The notes beneath the pieces are model-generated. The model saw nothing but the letters and a program-made list of their open reading frames with translations. It was not told the DNA's origin and did not search any database. A stretch of DNA of 64,000 nucleotides from Megascapheus bottae (taxonomy: Eukaryota; Chordata; Mammalia; Rodentia; Geomyidae), in contig JANJXV010000014.1 in assembly GCA_024803745.1 (NCBI GenBank), positions 4,565,001-4,629,000 of the forward strand, in the 5' to 3' direction. Positions 35,568-44,869 of the stretch are shown in pieces. Numbering within the stretch: the first letter of the stretch is position 1; each line of letters starts with the position of its first letter. Both the position numbers and the translations under genes were made by a program.

Positions 35568-38500
35568 TTTGAAGCCTCACAAAAATTACCCAAATGCTAA
35601 AGTCGTTGCAAATTTAAACACTAATTTGCTATAATAGGAGAATATTGTTTATTATACAACTTCTGAATGAAGAGAAAAGGAAGTCAGCTAGCTTTCTATT
35701 CTGTTTTATGGTGTTCTACTCTATATCTGGCACCAGTACACTGTCATTCTAGCTCACTTCTTAACCATGTTGCATTTCTTTCTTTCTCCAAAATTTAAAT
35801 GACTGCTTGAAAACAGTATCATTATGTAACCATAAGTAGTTTTTTTCTCATATTTTAAGAATGTTCATTTCTGAATGTATATCAGAAACTTTTTTATGGG
35901 GGGGGCAGAAAATTTTGAATCTTAAACTCAGGGCCTGGGTGTGGTCTGTGAGCCTTTTCACTCAAGGCTAATGCTCTACCACTTTGAGCCACAGATCCAC
36001 TTCTGGTTCTGGTGGTCTAGTGGTTAATTGAAGACAAGTCTCAAACTTTCCTTCCCAGGCTGGCTTTGAAATATGATCCTCAGTTCTCAGCCTCTTGAAT
36101 AGCTAGAAGTACAGGGATGAGCACCCTCACCCAACTAGAAACTTATTTTTTTATCATAGAAAACACATTGTTTGTCTCTCCAGAACTTAAATATAATATT
36201 AGAACTGCACTGCATGGAGAATATAAATGAAAGAACACGATTTCCATGACTCGTTTACCTCAGATTGGGAAATCATCTGTACTACATTGCGTAAAAACAG
36301 ACTTAAAATAGCAAAATAATTTTGATGAAACAGCCAATGGGCCGGGCGTAGTGGCTCACACTTGTAATCCTAGCTACTCAGGAGGCTGAGATCTGAGGAT
36401 TGCGGTTCAAAGCCAGCCCGGGCACTAAAGTCCGTGAGACTCTTCTCTCCAATTAACCACCAGAAAGCCGGAAGTGGCACTGTAGGTCAAAGGATAGGGC
36501 ATAGCCCTGAGCTGAAGTGCTCGAGGACAACACCAAGACCCAGAGTTCAAGCCCTACAACCCTCACGAAACAATAGTCAATGGCATTTATATAGGTCCAT
36601 ACCAGGAAAGAAAAATAGGAAAGGTTGCTTCTTCTCTTGCTGCTGGAGCCCCCAACAGAGGCTTTAAGGTGGAAGGTGACAGAGTGCAGGCTAAGGATTC
36701 CCTGCAAAGCTCAATGGCCACCATGTTCTTTACCACACCCAGGTTCTCCAGGCTGTTTGACTGGTGGGCAGCAGAAGGGGTGTCACTTACGCATCAATCA
36801 GGGCACACAGGGCTGCCATCACCCATTCCACATCAATATCTGAGTCACATGATTATATGGAGGGCATCTGTTACTCTTGTATGTCGGAGGCCTTAATTAC
36901 TTCCTGCTGTACAGTTTAACTATCTGATTAAATGTAATACAGTCTGGAGCATGGCTGATAAACTGTCATAAAATAACATTAAATGGAGGCAACGGTTATC
37001 ACTTCTAACTTCAGTAACCTAGAGCAAACCTCAGCTTCTTCATCTCATTACACAAAAGATGATAAAACACTACCTCTCTAATAGGATTGTCATGGAGATG
37101 AACCGAGTTCATCTGTACCACATTCCCTGACATGTACTACCCACTGAGCCTACATTGCTTTTAGAGCTATATTTTATATAGTGAAGTTAATGAAAGGAAT
37201 GATTTATAGAAACCACGTGAATTTTAATCACAAAGTGAGTGTGAATATTTTATGAAAAACACCACACTTGCATTTATTTGGGGGGTTGCTCTTGATTTAT
37301 TAAAAACTAATTAGATTATCAAGCTATTCTTGAAATAATCACTTTACTTTCAAATCTTTAAGTTTCAAAGAAAGTCCACATTCTTAAATCACCCTTATAC
37401 AGTGAGACTGGAAGAAACAGACCAGTATCTGGAGACATATGAGGGACGATGTGCTGGAACTCATCTAAGTTAAGATAGCAAATACAATTGAGAATTATGA
37501 CATGTGTAATTTACTACTTCTTCAGTGATGTACCAGTATCATCCCAGGCAGTACTCACCACATTTCCAATCACAAATGTCCTTAGGGAGCTCCAAAAATA
37601 GCCTTTAAAAGTGCATACCTTCCTTTCAGTGGAGGGTGAGGGGCATTGGAGACACTTGGAATTATTGTCCTAAGATTTAAAAAATAACAAATACTTCAAG
37701 TGATAAATAAACTAATTACTAAAGATGTGGTTTTTTTTATATATATATATAGGACTGGAGAAGCTTGAGCAGAAAGGGAAATCACTTTCCCCTTTAGCAA
37801 GTATCACTGGAATATCACTGTTCTTGATTATATCCATGTGTATCCTCTTTCTCTGGAAGAAATATCAACCTTACAAAGGTAGGTTAAAATTAGAAAAAAT
37901 ATGTAAGTTTTAGAGATATACTAAAAAAATACCTTATTGTGTTTGTTGTTTTTGTCTGTTGCTTTTTTGTTTTAGCTATAAAACAGAAGTTAAACGGCAG
38001 GTAATGTATATCTTTTTATATTTTTTTCTTAACTTCTTTTTCCCTTCAATTATTATCCTTGATATTAGTAACTATTTGTCTTTTTCAGGCCAGAAACAGA
38101 ATACAGGAAAACTCAAACGTTTTCAGGTAATGGGGTCAAGCTGTAAAGGACTCTGTTAATATATGTTAATACTGTTGAGGTCCACTGATACTATTATCCC
38201 TGCAACATAAATAAGTTAATATCAATGTAATCAAAACAATCCCTCACTTTAGATCAGTGCCTTCCCTTCACAAAGTGCTGTACTGGTCATACATACAACA
38301 CATCTTCAAGGTACTAGCAACTCCATTTTATAGCCAAAACCACCACTAAAAGTCAGAGAAACTAAGTCAAAGAGTTCTGCGTCAGCTCATCCATCAACCT
38401 TATTATTATTAGTCAGAAAAGGCTAAAGATTAGTCAGAAAAAGGCTAAAGAGTGAGACAGCTCACTCCGTTAATCCCTAAGAGAGACATGGTAGCAACTC

Positions 38501-39952
38501 TACAGGGAAAAGAGGAAAGGGAAGTTTGATAAGGGCCAATGTTACTTCTCTGGCTCCAGTTGACCCCAAGGCCTTCACTGTTGACTCTGCTGAGTTGTTG
38601 TATGCTAACAAAGGAGCTATTGCCCAAGCTCTGTCACAGGATGCTGGGTTTCCATCTTCAGTATGCCATGTTCCCCCTTGGGAAAATTATTTTTCTTGAC
38701 CTTGACTTCTTAATCAGTATAACAGAGATTTAAGAAAAACTTAAATAAAATAATCCAGGTAATAATATGATATCTGGATGCCTAATAAAGATGGGTCTCC
38801 ATGTCTAGCCCTTGCTCACTTACAAGTGACTGAATGTCAAAGAGAAAGAATACACACTACCTATACCCCTCAGCTACCCCATTCCCATCATTTCCCAGAT
38901 GAATATTAGGTGATAAGGTTATTTCATTGCACTCTATTCTGTATGGCTGGCAAACTATCAAAGTTTGCTTATTCTTTTCTGCACTAGTAGTCTCTGTTAG
39001 ATTTAATAAGATGCAGTCCAAAAGATGGGTGGTTTGGAATCTGCTGTGACCTTCAGGCTGAAGCTTCAAGTGTCACAGGTATCAGATGACTGAGAATTAT
39101 GAAGGACAAGTCCTGTCCACATGTGTACATTTGAATCTCTTACACACTGATCACACGTCAAGCTTTAGGAGTAATTACTCCAGTTCAGTTTCAATTCTCA
39201 GTTGAGAAGGATTGATTTCTAGCACAGATCAATGGCAATCTGACCATGAGGGATTAGGAAATGTTATTTGGTTTTTCCTGCATTTAAGGCAGAAAATAAT
39301 GGTAGGTCTTACAAATGTATTTTTTAAAACACAATAGTGAATGAAAGAAAACACTGGATTTCTAAGTAGCATTGTGTTTCCATTTCAGGCCATGAAGATG
39401 CTCTGGAAGATTTCGGAATATACGAGTTTGTTGCTTTTCCAGATGCCTCTGGTCTTCCTAGGGTTGGTTTTCCTACTGGCTGATTAACCAAGAAGTAGAA
39501 TGCTGCTTTACCAGAGGTGTAAGCAGCCTTCATTTAAGCAATTGGGCAGTGGTCCAGTGGCTGCATTACCCATTACAGATTTAGGGAGTGTTGATTGATT
39601 CAGAAAGGAAGACTAAAGCATTTTTCTTATCCTTTATAGTAAAGCTAACACAAATAAGGAAGTTATGCTAAATAAGAAACATTCTTTACCTAGCAAGCTC
39701 AGAGAAGAGGGAATTAATTCAGTTCAAGGACAAGAGGACTGGATAAGCAGAGGATCAGGAATTCCTGGTTTGAATTATTCTACTTTACTTGGGTGGCCAT
39801 AGCTTCACTAAACTCTTGGCTCAGTTTCCCTTCGTGTCCCTTCCTAACTCCTAAGGACATTTCAAAGGTAATGCCTTGTATCTTTGAAGGTACTTCGTGT
39901 TCTTCCTAAGAATGTTACAATATAGCATAGACCTAAAGTACACAAATAAACA

Positions 39953-39985
<33 letters not shown>

Positions 39986-41227
39986 CCTCAGATGCAAGAA
40001 AGTAAAAGGGCCATTATACATTGAAGCTACTTTTTCAGTATGCAAAAACTTACCTTTTAAGATAAGTTTCATTAAATAGACATGCAGAAATGTCAGTCAG
40101 CTAATCATGTCATGAATACTTACAGTTTTATACAGTACCACAGTTTTCTTTGTTTCTTTAATCCCCTCTGATAGTCCACTTAATGAAAGAGGCTGTAAAT
40201 GGGTCACTTGCTTCTGGGCATTCTCCCTTCCATTTTTTAAAAGGACTATTTGCTGTTAGGAAATGGCTAGTTTATTTGTTCAGAGCCTTCTATCACTGTG
40301 GAAGGTTCATCCAGTGCATTTCCTAGCCACAGACTTTGTTTTAGAAATGTCCTGTGAACAATGGAGAGGACTTGATTGAATTTCATCCTCCCTAAGGGAG
40401 AGTCAGTAGCACCAGCACCTCACTGTCACAGATGAGGGAAAGAACTGTTCCTGAGAGGCTTTGCAACGCCCCTTATTCAATCTCAAGCAGATTGATTCAC
40501 CCTTGCATCTACAACCAAAAGACAAATATTTGTTGGGTCATTTATTTAAAACTACTTCCTACTCTCAAAGAAAGCACCCTTTGAAGGGGTCCTATCTTCA
40601 AATGGAAGGACAGGAAATTGAAAAACTAAGAGGACTTTCCATTCACTTTTTTGAAGCAAAGACTTCATTTAATATAATGTCCACTCTTTAATTCCATGGA
40701 TTTAATGGAAAGGCATGAGATAGATTTATGTAATAAGAAACTCTAAATTTAGCCTTGGGATAAATCAGAAGGCTATTTTGTAGGGAACTAATTGGAAGGG
40801 ACATTTATTGACTCAACGTGCCATGGTCCTCAAGAACATAAAGCAGAGATGTGTAATGTCTAATTGCACCACAGAAGCCCCACTTATTGCAGTCATAAAC
40901 TAGAAACTTGACTTGGAGCCATGCCTGTTTTCAAAGCTGAAAACTCCTGAAGGATCTGCAGGGGTTCTTAATTGACCATGCCAGGTGCTTTGGGGAAGAA
41001 GTGAAAAGTCCAACCCAGCAAGCAGAGGACAAAGAAACCAGGAGGTAGATCTGAGTGAGAAGCCAGTAGGGCATTTATGTGGGAAATGGCCCAAAGAAAA
41101 TAAGTAGTAATAAAACCAAGACCTCACAATTGACATTAAGAAAAGAAATAGACTTAATCATTTTATTGCTTTAGTTTCTAAAAATCAATTGAGCACTTCA
41201 CTTATTCCAGTATATTTATAAATGTAA

Positions 41228-41280
<53 letters not shown>

Positions 41281-42268
41281 TACCTCTGTTTCAGAAGTTG
41301 GACAGAAAGAAATACATTGCATAACATGAACAAATTTGCTGTTTAGTTGTCTTAATGTTAGATTTAGTAAGTTGGTTGATTGCTTTTACCAATAGCCATG
41401 TTCATCTCCAGGCCAAAGAAAATGAAGAGTTGATCTTAAGTGCATCAAAATCTCCTCCACACTGAATGACTTGACAAATCACATATCCTAGTGCTGCCCT
41501 GGAAAGCTTTAGTAAGCCAAATGGAAGCAGTCTCCAAAAAGTATAAAGCCAAGGCATGGCACTATATTAAATTGGGATGACAGAGTTCCTTAGGCTTATG
41601 CAGGGCAGAGAGACCTCCTGATAGACATATAAAAATGAAAAAACTGTAAGTAGGCAAAAGTATGATGAAAATAGATAGGGATGGGGAGGAAACCCTACAT
41701 TTACATAATTAGAAGGCAATGTTCATAAGAAGGAAATTATGACCTGTAAGGAATGAGAATAAAACAGGAATGTCAGTACCAATAAAATATATGATTATTT
41801 TTACCAGAAAAATACACTGCTATTTTTCCTCCATTCATCTGAGCCTTTAGTTTTTAGAGCTTATTAGTACATTCTCACAAAATTATTTCCCTTTGTCTAC
41901 TCTGCACTTGTAATATGATTAGGATGTTAGGATCTATGTTTTTTTTCTTTGTTTTTTTTTAAGTTACTTTTGCACATGTAATTGGAAAGGAGTGTCAAAT
42001 GGATAATTAAGATGTAAAATAAAAACCAGGCTCTGGTAGCTCATGCCTATAATCCTAGATCCTCAGGAGGCTAAGGTCAGAAGACTGTGGTTTAAAACCA
42101 TCCCAGGCAGAAAAGTCTGTAAGATTCTTATTTCCAATAAGGAAGTAAGAACTAGAGGTGGAAATATGGATCAAATGATAGGGAGCCAGCCTTGAGTGAT
42201 AAAAGCTAAGGAACAGTACCTAGGCCTAAGTTCAAGCTCCAGTATTGATGTGCATGCACACACAAGGA

Positions 42269-42333
<65 letters not shown>

Positions 42334-43485
42334 AATAAAAAATAAAATGGCTATAGATAGTGTGTTAGTCTAAGCTGTCCTTTCTTTTTTGCTATTTTTC
42401 TTCTTATTATGTTTTCTTTACAGTATCCCCAGCTTTCTTTTATTTTGTTGTTTTTCTTTTTGTCATGTGTTTTTATTGTAATTAATAGAAAGGTTATATT
42501 ATATTCACCAGATAGAAGGTGCATTACTTCACAAACACTGATACCCTTTCTCATGTCTTGGTCCCCATTTCCCTTCCCTGACCCCCGCCCCTATCTTGTT
42601 TCCTCCCTTCCCTATCCTATTTCAAATAACCAAATAAGCATATATCAAATATATCAGATAACAAGGTGAAATACTGTAACAATATGAAATAACCAAGGGA
42701 CAGCAAAAGAGATGAGAGATAACATAGTAAGTACATTAAGGACAACAATCACTCATTATATGGCTTTTGTTTCTATATCCTGGAGGTCCTTTCATTTAGC
42801 TTCATACTATATGGCCTTATGTAACTAGGTTTTGGTCTATTGTAAATCTCTGCTAGGAGAGCCCAAGGTTTCTACTGATTATGACAAATGAGGGAAACCA
42901 TTGAGCCTATGTTCCTTTGAGTCTGGCTTACTTCACTTAATATGATTTTTTTTCTAAGTCTTTCTGTTTCCTTACAAATGGGGCGATGTCATTCTTTCTG
43001 ACAGCAGCATAGAATTCCATTGTGTATAAATACCACATCTTGTTGATCCACTCATCAACTGAGGGGCATCTGGGTTGGTTCCATATCTTTGCTATGGTAA
43101 ATAGTCCCAGCTTTCTTTTAAAATGATGAAAAATCAAGCTCCACAGTTCTTTATCTGTGATCTGTGCTCTTGCTAGAACTTCCTCCAAAATCCATGTCAT
43201 TCTGCATTGTTAGTCACTTGACTTTTTGACCAACAATGATGATTCAGTGCCATGATTGAGAACTGCAGCAGGTTCACTCTCCTACAAAGTAATATATAGT
43301 CTTCATTTCTTTGTAATATTCATAGTTATTTTCCACTGACCCTGGCCAAAATTAACCCCTACAAAGTGAGAAATTTCCTAAATAAGGCCTGCAATGCTAT
43401 CATGCCTACATGTTCCTCCCTTACCTCCATCACTACTGGGACAATCAATTCCTGCTCACTTCATAGTCTTTCAGTCTTATTAGTG

Positions 43486-43521
<36 letters not shown>

Positions 43522-44804
43522 TATCTTGAAGTAGCTGAAGAAAGAACTCAGCCTTCTACAAATCAGCCTATAAGTAACACGTATCTTAGTGGATTTGTCT
43601 TGACATGATTATCTATGCCAGATCCAGGAAAATTAAATTCTTCACATAGTATTTTGTGTATAAATTACTACAATAAAATATCCATTCAGCTGGAGTGCTG
43701 GTAGCTCATTCCTGCAATCCTAGCTGCTCATTGTTATAAGCATGCTCTGTAAGGATGGTTAGAATCACAGCTGAAGACACAAAAGCAAAGACTTGTATCA
43801 CCAAGACAAAAGCACACACAGCAGGCAGCAGGCCCTGCCCCTCTGCTTCAATTGGCTGAGCTGCTCCCAATTGGCTAGTTTGAATATTTACATAAAATGA
43901 CCATTTAAAGACTTATTTTTTAACCAGGTACCCAAGTCAGATACAGTAACAACATGAGATAAACCATAACAGGAAAAGAAAAGAAAAAAGAAATAACTTC
44001 ACATAGTACATTAAACCTCTTGCTTTAATGACTTTCAAATGAGATAGGCCCAATGGTTTCCCACATTTGTGATAAATCTTGGACTCTCCTAGCAGAGGTT
44101 TACAATAGGGCAAAACCTACATACATAAGGCCATAAAGGATGAGGCTAAATGAAAAGACCTCCAAGATATAGAAACAAGAGCCATATAAGGTGTGACTAT
44201 TGTTCTTAACGTACTGTTATTTTTCATCTTACTTTGTTACCTGATATATTCTATATATGTTTATTTGTTTATTTGAAATAGGATGGGGAAGGGGGAAAAC
44301 AAGATGAGGGGAAGGGTTGGAGGAGGGAAATGGGGACAAAAACATGAGAATGGGGTAGCAATGATTGTTAAGAAATGTACCTTTTATCTGGTGAATGTAA
44401 TGTAACCCTTCTATTAATTACATTAAAAATTAAAATAAAAAATGATGGAAAATGTGATAGCTCTTATCAGGCTATTCCTCCTCTGGTATTAGAGCTAGCA
44501 GTGCTGTTGTACAAACTAACACAGGGCAAATGAAAGGTCCTGCAGCACAGAGAAACAGCACACCAAGGATGGGGATCCATTATATTTCTCTAGCCAATGC
44601 TATTGCCAGTTGTTTTTTGATGAACAGCATAATAGAAACATGGGCTAATTAATCTTGGGCTAACTTTCTTTAATGTGTCACATTTCCTAGATGCCAAGTA
44701 GGTCCATTCCAACCTCAGATGGTATAACAGGGCAAGATTTGCATGGTACAATTTATGAAGTTATTCAGCACATCCCTGCCCAACAGCCAGATGACCCAGA
44801 GTAA
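14810..44804 (+). CDS. HEPACAM2: HEPACAM2 (MIKI), complete nine-exon coding region
   Basis: Joining 14810-14888, 20870-21220, 23711-23995, 30340-30636, 37753-37878, 37976-38000, 38089-38126, 39389-39462 and 44691-44804 gives 1389 nt, 462 residues and a stop; the alternative start at 20827 gives 450 residues. The order is: signal peptide, V-like Ig domain, two C2-type Ig domains (C158-C207 and C258-C303 in the 450-residue numbering), one transmembrane helix (about 340-360) and a 90-residue cytoplasmic tail. There are eight N-glycosylation sequons. The family protein is a hepaCAM relative found in secretory and tuft-type epithelial cells; the human protein (MIKI) has been described at Golgi and centrosomes as a tankyrase-modified regulator of prometaphase. 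All introns are GT-AG with matching phases, so the copy looks intact. Confidence 0.96.
17717..17908 (+). mobile_element. Very short LINE-1 3' insertion
   Basis: Only about 190 bases of L1 3' UTR, flanked by the direct repeat AAAAAGTAGATT at 17705-17716 and 17910-17921. Confidence 0.88.
18954..19285 (+). mobile_element. Old composite B1/ID-type SINE
   Basis: Two B1-like blocks (near 18960 and 19090) and an ID-like B box near 19240-19265. Strongly diverged. Confidence 0.45.
19864..20025. repeat. Purine-rich GGAA/GGGA/GAAA repeat
   Basis: About 160 bases almost purely of A and G on the plus strand. Long ORFs on the minus strand here (rich in P, L, S, F) are artefacts of this composition. GGAA clusters can bind ETS factors, but no claim is made. 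Confidence 0.93.
20680..20720 (+). promoter_or_regulatory. HEPACAM2: Possible promoter for the short HEPACAM2 isoform
   Basis: A TTTTTAAAATAC element near 20684, preceded by a GGGTGGAG (CACCC-like) sequence, lies about 140 bases upstream of the internal start at 20827. It could act as a TATA-like element for a transcript starting inside intron 1. This rests on weak motifs plus the existence of an alternative start. Confidence 0.25.
20827..21220 (+). CDS. HEPACAM2: HEPACAM2 exon 2 with alternative start: V-like Ig domain
   Basis: Two 5' boundaries are supported. An acceptor (pyrimidine tract ending AACAG, exon from 20870) joins exon 1; alternatively the ATG at 20827 reads straight through the acceptor, giving a separate signal peptide starting MWLEVFTAFLSLVTG for the 450-residue isoform. 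Residues about 20-130 form a V-like Ig domain with Trp56 and a D104-E-G-N-Y108 F-strand motif, but the usual Cys pair is replaced by valines (about 41 and 110). Sequons are N73-K-S, N92-A-S and N117-G-T. The exon ends in phase 1 at a GTGAGT donor. Confidence 0.95.
21707..21899 (-). mobile_element. IDL-Geo SINE with target-site duplication
   Basis: Full-length antisense copy in intron 2 with a T11 tail, flanked by CTAAGAAGCACTT at 21694-21706 and 21900-21912. The open frames across it are repeat-derived. Confidence 0.95.
22548..22744 (+). mobile_element. B1-Geo dimeric SINE
   Basis: Sense copy in intron 2 with a small deletion in the Geo half; its tail has become a CA repeat. Confidence 0.88.
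22745..22798. repeat. (CA)n microsatellite
   Basis: About 27 CA units grown from the tail of the preceding SINE. Confidence 0.98.
23711..23995 (+). CDS. HEPACAM2: HEPACAM2 exon 3: first C2-type Ig domain
   Basis: 285 nt, phase 1 to phase 1, between a pyrimidine-rich acceptor ending TTGTAG and a T|GTAAGT donor. It encodes residues 132-226 with a canonical Ig signature: C158 in LTC, W170 in YQW, and D201-V-G-N-Y205-S-C207. Sequons are N153-M-T, N189-N-T and N204-Y-S. As a symmetric exon it is a complete domain cassette and could be skipped without breaking the frame. Confidence 0.96.
24469..24663 (-). mobile_element. IDL-Geo SINE with target-site duplication
   Basis: Antisense copy in intron 3, flanked by TTATTTATGTTATTCTT on both sides (about 24453-24469 and 24664-24682). 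Confidence 0.95.
24915..25243 (+). mobile_element. B1-like monomer followed by IDL-Geo SINE
   Basis: A B1 block ending 'agtgagaccctgtatc' at about 25060 is followed directly by an IDL-Geo unit with its tRNA-like half at 25062-25140. Confidence 0.7.
25251..25480 (+). mobile_element. B1-Geo dimeric SINE
   Basis: Full-length sense copy immediately after the preceding SINE, with an ACAAA-rich tail; an ID-like remnant (25517-25560) follows. Confidence 0.88.
26109..26134. repeat. (TA)n microsatellite
   Basis: Short run of TA units after an A-rich stretch. Confidence 0.9.
26412..26480 (-). mobile_element. ID-like remnant
   Basis: Antisense 'aagcaagtactctaccactg' and 'agctaca' are the hallmark of an ID A box. 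Confidence 0.5.
28391..28611 (-). mobile_element. IDL-Geo SINE with (GTT)n tail
   Basis: Antisense full-length copy whose A-tail has been replaced by about nine TTG units at 28395-28421. Confidence 0.93.
29787..29996 (+). mobile_element. B1-Geo dimeric SINE
   Basis: Sense copy, followed by a TA repeat grown from its tail. Confidence 0.88.
29997..30031. repeat. (TA)n microsatellite
   Basis: About 15 TA units, 310 bases before HEPACAM2 exon 4. Confidence 0.95.
30340..30636 (+). CDS. HEPACAM2: HEPACAM2 exon 4: second C2-type Ig domain
   Basis: 297 nt, symmetric phase 1 exon, acceptor ATTCAG and donor GTAAGT. It encodes residues 227-325 starting YGPYGLQV, with C258 in FDC, W270 in YSW, and Y301-V-C303 followed by an extra C304. 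Sequons are N276-T-T and N308-I-T. This is the membrane-proximal Ig domain. The double cysteine, which I also recall in the human protein, leaves one cysteine unpaired within the domain. Confidence 0.96.
31495..31527. repeat. (CAAA)n microsatellite
   Basis: About seven CAAA units. Confidence 0.9.
33798..33851. repeat. Compound (CA)n(TATG)n microsatellite
   Basis: About 17 CA units then five TATG units, directly upstream of a SINE. Confidence 0.96.
33853..34082 (+). mobile_element. B1-Geo dimeric SINE
   Basis: Full-length copy with A-rich tail. Confidence 0.9.
34915..35112 (+). mobile_element. IDL-Geo SINE with target-site duplication
   Basis: Full-length sense copy flanked by AAATTAAGTTCTT-type repeats (34900-34914 and 35110-35124). 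Confidence 0.93.
35504..35563. repeat. Compound (TG)n(GA)n microsatellite
   Basis: About nine TG units then about twenty GA units. Confidence 0.97.
35900..36137 (-). mobile_element. B1-Geo dimeric SINE
   Basis: Antisense diverged copy; 'ctaatgctctaccactttga' and 'cctcttgaatagctagaag' mark the two halves. Confidence 0.85.
36340..36572 (+). mobile_element. B1-Geo dimeric SINE
   Basis: Well preserved sense copy beginning 'gggccgggcgtagtggctc'. Confidence 0.93.
37733..37752. repeat. HEPACAM2: (TA)n repeat inside the exon 5 splice acceptor
   Basis: A T8 run then about six TA units end exactly at the acceptor AG of exon 5. Confidence 0.9.
37753..37878 (+). CDS. HEPACAM2: HEPACAM2 exon 5: stalk and transmembrane helix
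   Basis: 126 nt, phase 1 to phase 1. After a short charged stalk (GLEKLEQKGK) comes a hydrophobic span, about residues 340-360, ending in LFLW followed by KKYQ as the cytoplasmic stop-transfer charge. The donor is GTAGGT. The acceptor is unusual: a T-run is followed by a TA dinucleotide repeat running directly into the AG at 37751-37752. The frame and similarity to the family make the boundary secure. Confidence 0.94.
37976..38000 (+). CDS. HEPACAM2: HEPACAM2 exon 6: 25-nt microexon
   Basis: A 25-nt exon encoding AIKQKLNG plus two bases of an Arg codon, between a strong pyrimidine tract ending TTTTAG and a GTAATG donor. The preceding intron is only 97 nt and the following one 88 nt. The peptide aligns with the VIKQKLEG stretch I recall from human HEPACAM2. 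Exons 6 and 7 together are 63 nt, so skipping both would keep the frame while skipping either alone would not. Confidence 0.9.
38089..38126 (+). CDS. HEPACAM2: HEPACAM2 exon 7: 38-nt microexon
   Basis: Acceptor TTTTTCAG, then 38 nt encoding PETEYRKTQTFS with split codons at both ends, then a GTAATG donor. It enters in phase 2 and leaves in phase 1, matching its neighbours exactly. It belongs to the cytoplasmic tail and holds a tyrosine (Y381) in an acidic/basic context. Confidence 0.92.
39389..39462 (+). CDS. HEPACAM2: HEPACAM2 exon 8: cytoplasmic tail
   Basis: Acceptor CATTTCAG, 74 nt encoding HEDALEDFGIYEFVAFPD, then ASGLPR, ending in phase 0 at AGG|GTTGGT. The core HEDAL-DFGIYEFVAFPD is as I recall in human. 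The donor lacks the preferred A/G at +3 and A at +4 and is the weakest in the gene. Reading through it would add VGFPTG and a stop within 21 nt. Confidence 0.92.
39954..39985. repeat. (TTA)n microsatellite
   Basis: About ten TTA units. Confidence 0.96.
41231..41278. repeat. (TG)n microsatellite
   Basis: About 24 TG units. Confidence 0.98.
42027..42260 (+). mobile_element. B1-Geo dimeric SINE
   Basis: Sense diverged copy followed by a short CA and then long GA repeat. Confidence 0.82.
42266..42328. repeat. (GA)n microsatellite
   Basis: About 30 GA units adjoining the SINE tail. Confidence 0.97.
42443..43106 (-). mobile_element. LINE-1 3' end with target-site duplication
   Basis: Antisense copy in intron 8. 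It contains the ORF2 C-terminal frame (on the minus strand around 42937-43100, WYLYTMEFYAAVRKND) and the 3' UTR. Flanked by CCCAGCTTTCTTTTA at 42427-42441 and 43107-43121. Confidence 0.94.
43488..43516. repeat. (CA)n microsatellite
   Basis: About 14 CA units. Confidence 0.96.
43689..43733 (+). mobile_element. B1 left-end fragment
   Basis: Only 'ggtagctcattcctgcaatc' and 'ctagctgctca' remain of a B1-type start. Confidence 0.5.
44041..44442 (+). mobile_element. LINE-1 3' UTR fragment
   Basis: About 400 bases of sense L1 3' UTR ending in an A-rich tail, 250 bases upstream of HEPACAM2 exon 9. Sequence is closest to the copy at 1662-3050. Confidence 0.9.
44691..44804 (+). CDS. HEPACAM2: HEPACAM2 exon 9: C-terminal coding exon
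   Basis: Acceptor TTTCCTAG at 44681-44690, then 37 codons ending QQPDDPE and TAA at 44802-44804. The segment T433-I-Y435-E-V-I438 fits the ITIM-like pattern (S/T/I/V/L)xYxx(I/V/L), so phosphotyrosine signalling is possible. The C-terminus is equivalent to the human QDLHSTVYEVIQHIP region. The stop codon overlaps a perfect GTAAGT donor starting at 44801 (see candidate exon at 44870). An L1 fragment ends only 250 bases upstream. No clear polyadenylation signal is present nearby; ATTAAA at 45761 and AATAAA at 46597 are candidates for a long 3' UTR. Confidence 0.94.
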   Translation: MPSRSIPTSDGITGQDLHGTIYEVIQHIPAQQPDDPE

Positions 44805-44869
44805 GTATGCGTCTGCCCTTGGTGGTATTACAGAGACGCTTAATGCTTAACCTCTGCTTGTCTCAACAG

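Larger units (their letters stand above)
30637..37752 (+). other. HEPACAM2: HEPACAM2 intron 4
   Basis: The longest intron, about 7.1 kb, with four dimeric SINEs, CA/TATG, TG/GA and CAAA microsatellites, and two higher-GC unique patches (32580-33060 and 36600-36900) that I cannot assign. The rest is AT-rich and featureless. Confidence 0.8.
39463..44690 (+). other. HEPACAM2: HEPACAM2 intron 8
   Basis: About 5.2 kb holding a TTA repeat, a long TG repeat, one SINE followed by a GA repeat, an antisense L1 3' end with target-site duplication, a CA repeat and a sense L1 3' end near exon 9. The stretches 39560-39950, 40000-41220 and 41290-42020 show nothing recognisable. Confidence 0.8.
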
